NCBI GenBank assembly: GCA_022829145.1
Contig: CM040742.1
Coordinates: 15,235,131-15,299,130 of the forward strand
DNA from: Albula goreensis
Taxonomy: Eukaryota > Chordata > Actinopteri > Albuliformes > Albulidae
Direction: 5' to 3'
Length of the DNA: 64,000 bases
The notes below the pieces were generated by a model, which was not told where the DNA came from, ran no database searches, and worked only from the letters and a program-made list of their open reading frames with translations. The translations under genes and the position numbers were made by a program. This document shows, piece after piece, positions 56,233 to 64,000 of this stretch. Each line of letters opens with the position of its first letter. The first letter of the stretch is position 1.

Positions 56233-59200
56233 ACTACAGCATAAGCATCTTTAGGTATTTTATATTTTATTGGAGTTAAGCAAACACATCCTGTTTTTGT
56301 GGAATGAGATCTGTTCCTCTTCAAATACATTTGCATTTGCCCATGAAAAGACTTAAGTCCAGTTTGATTGAATTTCATGTATTAAGTTTGTTTGATTGTT
56401 TTTTTATTCAGATGACATTATGAAATAAGCCTCCAAGAATTAGCTTAAATCTGCCTTCAAGGACTTCCCAGCAGACTGCATTCTGTGACAGTGCCCATTG
56501 TATGGATGCAGGAACGTTAAAGATGACAGAGCCCAACCATTGGGATGAAGTCCATGTGGAGTGACAAATGGGTTGAGTGGGTTCAGGGCATTCGTGAACA
56601 TTCGCAGATGTGGTTAAAGGTCACTCATCAACAGGACAGGGGAGCGTTCCCAGGCTCCTCTTCCTGCCCAAATGAGGGGTACCCCTACAACGTAGCCATT
56701 GGACAGCGAGAGGTAAAAGGTCATCTGACCATGCTGACTGAGCGAGCGCAGGTTCAAGTGTCGAGCATCGTGACAGATGCTGACACTTGACATCTTTCAG
56801 CGGCTCTGGCCTGCACATCTGATGCTTCATTATCTCTGAAAGCTGGCATAGTGCTCCCCTTGTCCTCCATCTTAAACTTAATTTAGTCATGTTTCCTGCC
56901 TTAACTTCACTTGGCTCAGTTGTTTCATGGAAATATCTAAGAGTTTGGGGGTGTTTAGAGTAAGACCCACAAAATCTTGCTTTTTTCAAACTACATGGCA
57001 TCTTTATTGCAGCATTGCAGCTCTTTGTTTTTTGCCTGCTTTAATGAGAAACATAATGACTTTCCACAAACAAGCGCTGATTTCTTTCATTGTGGCTCAG
57101 ATCACAGAGATGTGTAAGATATAGTCCTGTTGCCACATTTGTTGAACAGTGCTTATTTAGCCTGGGAAAGATGGGCCTATTTCATCGCTCAGTTATGGAT
57201 CTCCCAAGCTGGAACTTATTAAAAATTTTGAGTTTGATTTTAAAATTGACTTTAAAATGTGATGTACTCTTACAAAGCTCACTTTCAAAAGTATCAGCAA
57301 AGCTGATTTATTTATTTAAGTAAATTATGTGAGAAGGCTGCATGGCAAAGCTTGTAGTTTACCCTATGTAACGAATACAAGTAAACAAGATATTGGGTTC
57401 CAATTCCATTTACAGTGGACATAATCCATTACAGATTTTAAACAAATCTTTAACAAGTATTAAAGAAAGCAGGAAAAAATTGCTTAACTGTTGTCATTAA
57501 AAAGAGTATGAAACTGATCTCTTCATATTTCATGAAATGCACCAGACTTTCATCTCCGGAGCTGAACTTGCAGTTCAGACGGTTAAATGAAGCCTGGGTC
57601 CTTTGTTTATAGCTGTGTTGTTATTACACATATCATTCACTCCACCGCTGTTCTGGTGATTCAGCTTTACTGCAACCAAACAATACTGAAACTGTTTGGA
57701 GAATAACTGTTTGCCTTTTTCATATGTCCGATAAAATGAGTTATCTCTCTGAAGATGATCTATGGTATGGGTAAACTATGACTCATGGGGAATTTTATTT
57801 ACTGAAAAATCTTATCTAAATGAGCACTTTTCACTGAGCACACAGTATCAACATTTTTAACATTTGTCGCAAACCAGGTCACAGCATTCATACTTTTCAC
57901 TTGCTGTTATTATTTCAAATATTATCTTGATGACAGTATTTAAATCTGTTCATGCATGTTTTGTATAAGAGAATTTTTCTTAAAAGAGCAATTCCTTATG
58001 TTGATTGGCTGTCTGCAATCTGTCTGGCCCAGCTGTGCATAAACTCTTTGCCTCTGACACAGCAACTGCGCAGCTCAGCTGGTGGACTGCAGAATCAAAA
58101 GGAGATGTGGTGGGCAGCATGCACTTGGGAGAAAATTGCATAATTGTCTCTACTTTTCAAAAATTTCAGGAAGAAGTTGCAACAATGAGACTGCCCTGCA
58201 AATTAAATCAGGCATTTGAATGGGAAGAAATGTAAAAAGACACAGTTTTGGAAAAAAAAGCTTTTAAAATGACTGCAATTACCTGTCCAGTTGAATTTGA
58301 ATTTGTAAAAGAAGGATACCGCAAAGCAGGGCTCAAAGTGCAAGGGATGGCTGGGGTAGTTCTCCAGCTCACGGCTCACAGTCCTTCACCAGTTGCCTGT
58401 GAAATATCCTGTTATCCAGATGACAGCTCTTCACCCTGGCAGGACTAAAGGGCCAGATAACAGAGTGAAAACACAGATGACCTCTCTGAACGTAGGGAAG
58501 GGGGTGTAAGTGGTGAGCCTCCCTCCTAAAGGTGAGAGGGTCATCCAACCACACTGTGGGATTTTGGGTGAGCCATGATGCACAGATTTTGACCAGCAAG
58601 CACTCGGGCTCAATAGATGACATTGTTCGTCCTGGTAGAAGACATGTTTCCCCACAAAGAGCAAGACAGTAAGATTCTATTTACACAGCCACTCAGATCT
58701 GTCTGGATACAAGCTGTGATCCTACGAAAAATATTTTTGTTGGTATGAATAGACGTGTGTATCAAAGATTTGCATTGTAGAACGGGATTTAAGAACATAT
58801 CCGGAAGGAACATACAACATGTCGAGTCAGTGTAAGCACAAACGTGCATTCACATACACATTATTGAATGTGGAACATTGAGTCAAAATCTGAGGATATG
58901 ACTGTGTTGGGAAGTAGGTAAATGAAGCTAAAAGGAGTGTTAAAGGAGATGGAAGACGGGAGAACTTGATATATTATCTACCTGGCGAGTAGCGTCAGTC
59001 ACTTAAAACATTTTTTAGTAAAAGTGGGCAATAATTTTATGGCATCAGATACGATGAGATTGGGGGCCTTATTCATGTTGTCCCTTTCCCTCAGTTCTGT
59101 GCATTCTTCTCTTAAACCTGGTCTACATAACATTACCATGGAGATGAGAATCCATTATGATGTAAACATGAAATGTATGTGTCCAATATGAGAATGGGCT

Positions 59201-60296
59201 GCCAAGAATGTCATATATCTTCTCTACTGAGAGATAGAGAATTTTATTCTTTACAAAAGTCTGAATCATAATACATACATGTTCAAGTATTTGCCAAGTA
59301 GGCCCTGATAGAACAGACTGATAGAGGTGAAGAGAGGGGTGGGTGGATAATCGTTCTGTTCCAGATCTGGTCATGGGGGCATGTATATCTCATTTCTTTG
59401 AGAGGTGAGAGGGTAATTCAAGTGAAATGTTCCGTGTTTTCTCATTTCTGCCCCTCAAAGCTGCAGTTTAAGGTTCTCACACACTTGCCAGATACTCTTT
59501 TTCACTTGCCAAATACAATCTTCTTGGATACTTAATCCTGATTCATTCGGTCTTTCATGGGTCTTTGATAGATCCCAGGACAGCAGCCTTTTTACACCAT
59601 TATCATCTGTGTGTATGCATACATATCAATCACATGCTTACAATGTTATTGCACATTATGTGATATGTGATCATGATGTTCAGCAGAGACAACTGCATCT
59701 CCTGACATTTTGCAGTCTTGTGCAATAGAATGGAACAGTTTCATAGCGGTGTAGATTGATTTTGCGTGTATCTATCTGTGTATAAATGTTTCATGATTGC
59801 TGACTCACACGTACTGTGCATTACAACCCTTACCAAAAGAAAAGAAAATGAAAAATGACTTCCCCACTCACTGGTCTTTGGTTTTTAGAGAAAAAAACCA
59901 CAATGATTGTTGGAATGACATTATTCAGCATGAAGTATGAAAAGAAGGTTTTTCCAGAAATTGCAGACCCCTTTGAATCAAGTTGAGTTTATGATAAAAT
60001 AGTATCGTTACTGAATCCCATCAGTGCTCAGAGACAGGCGGACTGGATGACTGACAGACAGACACAGGCCTGGATTTAATAAACAATGGTCTTTAACTTT
60101 GACTCATAATAAAATGTGAGTGTTTGGCTGGGAGCCAATCAAAAGCTGTGCTTAAGTGCATCTTAAGTGCACTTTCTACCCAAATCTCTAACTCTCCCAG
60201 TGATGAGTTATGTAGAAAAAGCACTTAAGTGCAGGTCTGGATTTGGCCCCTAGTCTGTCTAAGTGCATGTTCAGTTCAGTCTAAAGGGCATTAAGT
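56233..60296. other. Intron segment without recognised elements
   Basis: About 4 kb, mostly AT-rich. TTAAGTGCATCTTAAGTGCA near 60153 and CACTTAAGTGCAGG near 60221 are repeated short words that may belong to repeat B. No exon was found. Confidence 0.5.
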
Positions 60297-60297
60297 T

Positions 60298-60322
60298 TCT
60301 TTAAGGGCATATGCTATTCTAC
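60298..60322 (+). repeat. Dispersed repeat B, copy 2
   Basis: This is the second copy of the 25-bp word at 56208-56232. ACAACAAAAACAGCACTTTC follows and differs from the flank of copy 1. Confidence 0.6.
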
Positions 60323-61018
60323 TTTACAACAAAAACAGCACTTTCAAAAGGATACATTTGTTTGTCATCAACCAAATCAGAAAATACTCAAAGAAGCTCA
60401 TTTTTGTGATGTATGGTCTGTTTGATATGTCGTTAAAGAAAATAACCGAGTTTTATTGGGTCCTTTTGTTTCCTCAACCATTCTGTAAGTTCAGCCATCA
60501 TCAAGATGAACTTTCTTAACCTGCTTGTGCAAAAAGCGATTCCAGCAACAGGGGCATGGCTATCCTTTTGTGCAAGAAAGAAAAAATCAAATAAAAAACC
60601 AACAAAGGGCTAGATTCAGTGCATGTAGTTAAGGGTGTATGAACTTCAATCAAACAAGACTTTATGTTGCAACATCTTGAGTATGTTATATTTTATTTTT
60701 GAGAAGTGTGTGTGTGTTCTTGTGGTCTTTTCATTCTAAGAATAGCACATGACCATAAAGAGACTTATGTAAGTTCTAATTAAATTGCATATTCACTTGA
60801 AGAGACCAAGTGTGTTTATTGGAATCTAGCTTAATATTTTGATTTACTGGTGCTTTAAAATGCAAAGGAATAGAGGCATTCCCCATCATTTAACTAAGAC
60901 AGAGCTGCAGTACATGGCTGACACTGTGTCAGGTCATTGGTCAGCAGTGCAGACCCCTGGGGTACAGGCTGGTCCTGGACAGCAGAGCATCTAATGCATG
61001 TGATAAAACATAATGAGC

Positions 61019-61136
61019 GAAATCCCTCCCTATTCACTATATAGTGCACTATGTAGGAAATCAGCCTCATAGGTTGGTGTAAGTGTCACTCTGTATTAAG
61101 TGCACTATGTACTGAATAGGGAGTGATTTCAGACAC
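61019..61136 (+). mobile_element. Short palindromic (MITE-like) element
   Basis: The left arm GAAATCCCTCCCTATTCACT, continuing TATAGTGCACTATG, is the inverse of the right arm AAGTGCACTATGTACTGAAT, continuing AGGGAGTGATTTC. The arms are about 35-40 bp around a loop of about 40 bp. Such foldback sequences are frequent in fish genomes. No transposase is present and the target duplication is unclear. Confidence 0.65.
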
Positions 61137-62589
61137 AGCCAGTGAGGATGTTAATAGAATAGGACCCTGCTGCATGGCTCAGGTTTCAATGCACTGAAAG
61201 TGGGATCTCTTAATACTGACTGAGTCAGCTTTATGTAATTGTTGTTGTGAAGATTTGACATGTCATGTATGAACGCATTTATGAAAATAAAGAAATAAAT
61301 ATTTAATGGTATCAGGGTAGGAGACATTGAGTTTAGGGACCCCCCATCCCATCCTCCTTCTACCAAGAGTGTCTGGGCAACAGATAACCTATACAGCTGC
61401 ACAGAGGCTCCCCCTGCTGGTCAGACACATTATACAAAAAGGCCCTGGGGGTGCAGAACACAAGCAAGAGCTTACAGTCATTAAAACTCATTTGCTACGG
61501 GTATTCCCTTTGACCTCTCCTCTCCTAAGATGTTTCATTTTCACAGATGAAACATTTTAATTTTGATTGAAGAATAATAAAATACATATGGAAATGGTTT
61601 ATCAAGACAGCGTATCCCTTTATCACTGAGTATATCATGTGTTCAATTCTGAATGTCCATTGCCCTTGGTCTGTAGCTCATACACCCAGTCCAATTTAGC
61701 CCCAATATACAGTGCATTTATCTCCATGTGTGTGACCCACTCTACTGGTGCTGAGAGGTTCATTCTTGGAGCTTTACCAGGGGCTGTTGGTCTTGGGGGA
61801 GTGGGGTTATCAGGAGATGGGGTTGGAGGCAGATGGGCAGTATGAGTGTAATTGTCAGGGGCAGACAGGAAGTGATGGGGCTGTCTGGGTGTTGACCACG
61901 CGCATGCATTGTGCTTGCAGGATGTCAGGCAGACACAGTGCGTGGTTAGGGGTCTGATTCACCCACTGTGTTAGTGAATTAGTACTCCCAGGATGGGTGG
62001 AGGCATTGATCGAAGATTAATTGCTATTATTGAATCCCAACATAAAGTGCTCCAGTAAACAGAATGGGCTGAAGTTGCGATAAGTGCAAGACCCTGTCAT
62101 CGCATACGCCTTTCTATGAAGTTATATATTTGAATATTTAAATACAATTATGAATATTGAAATGCAGTGCTTATTTGTTTCTGTCTTTCTCCCTTACATG
62201 CATGTCTTCTTCACCACCCTGGTCTCACTATGGTCCTCTGTGCTGTCTCCTCTGCTCCACATGAACAGGTAAGCCTACCTGCTATCTGTGTGCCATCATT
62301 ATTGACACATACAATTCACTGTATGTGTCAGACAGAGAGACAGCACAATGTCAACCCAAAACAAATGCAAACCCATTAGAAGCAGCATCTACTCCCCATT
62401 TAAGTAAAGGAAACAAATGGGTGTGTGGAACTGGCAGTTCATCATATATGTCATTGCCAAAAGCAAAACTGTCATATTTACTGTCATAGTCACTGTTGTC
62501 AGATTTAATATTAGTACACTACTGTTACCATTTTTTCAGATAGTGTGTTATGTCTGAATGTAGAGGAATGCTTTTGTAATGCCAATGGA
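61137..62589. other. Intron segment with a CTCF-like site
   Basis: GCTCCCCCTGCTGG at 61407-61420 matches 13 of 14 positions of the reversed CTCF core. A Gly-rich open frame (61639-61845) does not keep Gly-X-Y spacing and is not a collagen exon. Confidence 0.45.
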
Positions 62590-62820
62590 ACGGCAGAGGT
62601 GTGTGCGTTTTGTCTGGGGCTGAAAGGGGGGTGAGGGTCTCAGAAGGAGGACGGGAACAGAGGGGGTGGGGTGGAGGTAACAGTCACATGTGTGACCGCA
62701 GCTCTAATGAGCACAAGATGGTGTGCTGGGAGGTGGGGGGCGGCGCTGGGGGGATACGCAGAGACGACACCGCAGTGGTGGCCCAGGATGTGAGGCGCGA
62801 CACGTTCCTTGTGCAGCGTG
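62590..62820. promoter_or_regulatory. CpG-richer patch 4 with G-runs
   Basis: GGTGGGGGGCGGCGCTGGGG near 62731 and several CpGs (GACGACACCGC, GGCGCGACACG) stand out from AT-rich flanks. It lies just upstream of a long pyrimidine tract. Regulatory function is only inferred. Confidence 0.3.
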
Positions 62821-62858
62821 AGACACACAGCGATGTCTAGAGACAGAGCGATGATAAG

Positions 62859-63010
62859 CTCTCTGTCTCACACTCTCTCTCTGTCTTGCTGTCTCTGTCT
62901 CCCTCTCTCTTTCACTCTCTCATGTTCTCTCTCCCTCCCTCTCTCTCTATTGCTCACTTTCATCCTCTCTCTCTTTCTCCCTCTCTCTCCCTCTCGCTCC
63001 TCTCTCCTCC
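62859..63010 (+). repeat. Imperfect (CT)n pyrimidine tract
   Basis: About 150 bp are almost purely C and T with CTCT, CCCTCT and TTTC variants. The tract creates a spurious Ser/Leu-rich open frame on one strand and an Arg/Glu-rich one on the other. Confidence 0.9.
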
Positions 63011-64000
63011 TGATCATCCTCAAACAGAGAAAACAGGAAGAGGGAAAAGCACAGCCAGGCAGATGTGTATCTGTAGCGTTGCGCTGGAGAGCTGGAGAGC
63101 AGAGGACAGTCCTGTGTCTCCTGGCTGGCTCCTTGTTGGGGGACAGGGAAGGGGAAGGCGGGGGCATTGTGTGATGTGCAGGCGACAGGTTTTTAAACAT
63201 TTCCTCATGGGCCGCGTGTCTCAGACAGCAGGCACCCCACTGTGTTGGCCGTACTTCAGTTATAACAATCACCGATCAGGGTTCAAGGGTTCAGGGGTCA
63301 CAAACCTGCTGACAATTCACTCAGAGAGCACTGTAAAAATGCTAAATAATAAAACAGGAAAACATAATTTCACAGAAATTGGCTTCTCTATCAAAGGAAT
63401 AACAAACTGTTTTTTATGCTCATGCTTGCAAAATATAGGCCTAATATTGATTTAAGAGAAATAATCTTGCTGGTAAAATACGTAATAAAATTTATCTTAA
63501 AAACACAAAAACAAGAAAACAAGAGTTATACTTCACTCTTCTTAAACCTAATTAAGCCTTACATTCTAAGCCTCATTTGCAAGTCCTGTTACATATAAGT
63601 GGTGAGGAATGTTAGCGCTTCTCCTTGTTACACACAAGGCTTTGGTTAGGCCTTATTTATGAATGGTGTTTTAATGCTGATGTGTGACTGTAAATCATAT
63701 TGATGTGGCAGTCAGATCTCTGATTGTCCAACAATGAAACAGTCGTAAAGTTTATGAGCGATTTCAGTTTAATGGAAGCTATTAAGCAGTCATGGCTCCA
63801 AACACCAGCTTTGTTCCGACACCATCAGCATGGAGGAGAGGTCGAAGGGAAGGCACGACGACTCTGAGGCTGAGTGTTATCTAAACTTGCAGGGTTACGG
63901 TCGGTTAGAGATGGATTAACAGCTATAGACACTGTGAAGAACATTTATTTGCTCTACCAGGTTGTGGTTATTTTGTTTTGTTAAGGCACACCGTGGGATT
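63011..64000. other. Intron segment at the window end, nothing recognised
   Basis: No exon or repeat was identified. The window stops inside col23a1 intron 2. Confidence 0.5.

Larger units (their letters stand above)
16266..64000 (+). other. col23a1: col23a1 intron 2 (continues past the window)
   Basis: The intron starts with GTGAGT. I looked for a downstream exon beginning with a split glycine codon and Gly-X-Y triplets between an acceptor and a donor, and found none in 47.7 kb. A huge early intron is known for mammalian COL23A1. The content is transposon remnants, SINEs, microsatellites and unannotated AT-rich DNA, itemised separately. Confidence 0.7.

Noticed and set aside
56545..57001. 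Overlapping sense (81) and antisense (126) open frames
   Set aside because: No motif, no splice context and no composition shift. Treated as chance.
61639..61845. Gly-rich stretch as a collagen exon
   Set aside because: Glycines do not keep the every-third-residue spacing, and no acceptor and donor pair fits.
62809..63455. Open frames of 121-189 codons
   Set aside because: They are generated by the CT tract (Ser/Leu/Pro repeats) and run on without any family signature.

Overview
The window is vertebrate nuclear DNA, almost certainly from a teleost fish. It has GT-AG introns, tRNA-derived SINE fragments with the tail usual in fish, Tc1-type transposons, many dinucleotide microsatellites, and two recognisable vertebrate genes in the same order and orientation as in mammals. 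I cannot name the species.

Layout. Positions 1-3110 are intergenic. A promoter at about 3111-3200, with ZNF143-like and YY1-like motifs, starts a LAMMER-family dual-specificity kinase gene of the CLK1/CLK4 type, called clk4 here. It has one non-coding exon (ending at 3302) and twelve coding exons between 4491 and 11857, giving an intact protein of 491 residues, with a poly(A) signal at 12044. About 2.4 kb of intergenic DNA follows. Next is the 5' end of a transmembrane collagen gene, col23a1. Exon 1 (14917-15207) encodes the cytoplasmic tail, membrane anchor and a short heptad-like stretch. Exon 2 (16196-16265) encodes a furin-like RAAR motif and the first CxCPP motif at the start of the collagenous region. 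Everything from 16266 to 64000 is read as col23a1 intron 2. I found no third exon and no convincing nested gene.

The large intron holds one nearly complete Tc1-like element (32468-34088, 213-bp inverted repeats, broken transposase), two older Tc1 remnants (24215-24560 plus strand, 29150-29800 minus strand), several decayed SINEs lying mostly on the minus strand, a short palindromic MITE-like element (61019-61136), microsatellites, and four patches richer in G+C and CpG that could be regulatory (19870-20060, 21560-21940, 35005-35220, 62590-62820).

The two genes are not known to work together. CLK kinases phosphorylate SR splicing factors in the nucleus. Collagen XXIII is a cell-surface and shed collagen. 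The link between them is conserved synteny. The most informative signals are the 91-nt exon of clk4, whose size and frame match the mammalian autoregulated CLK1/CLK4 exon, and unusual low-complexity intron sequence close to two clk4 splice donors. I found no clearly novel system.
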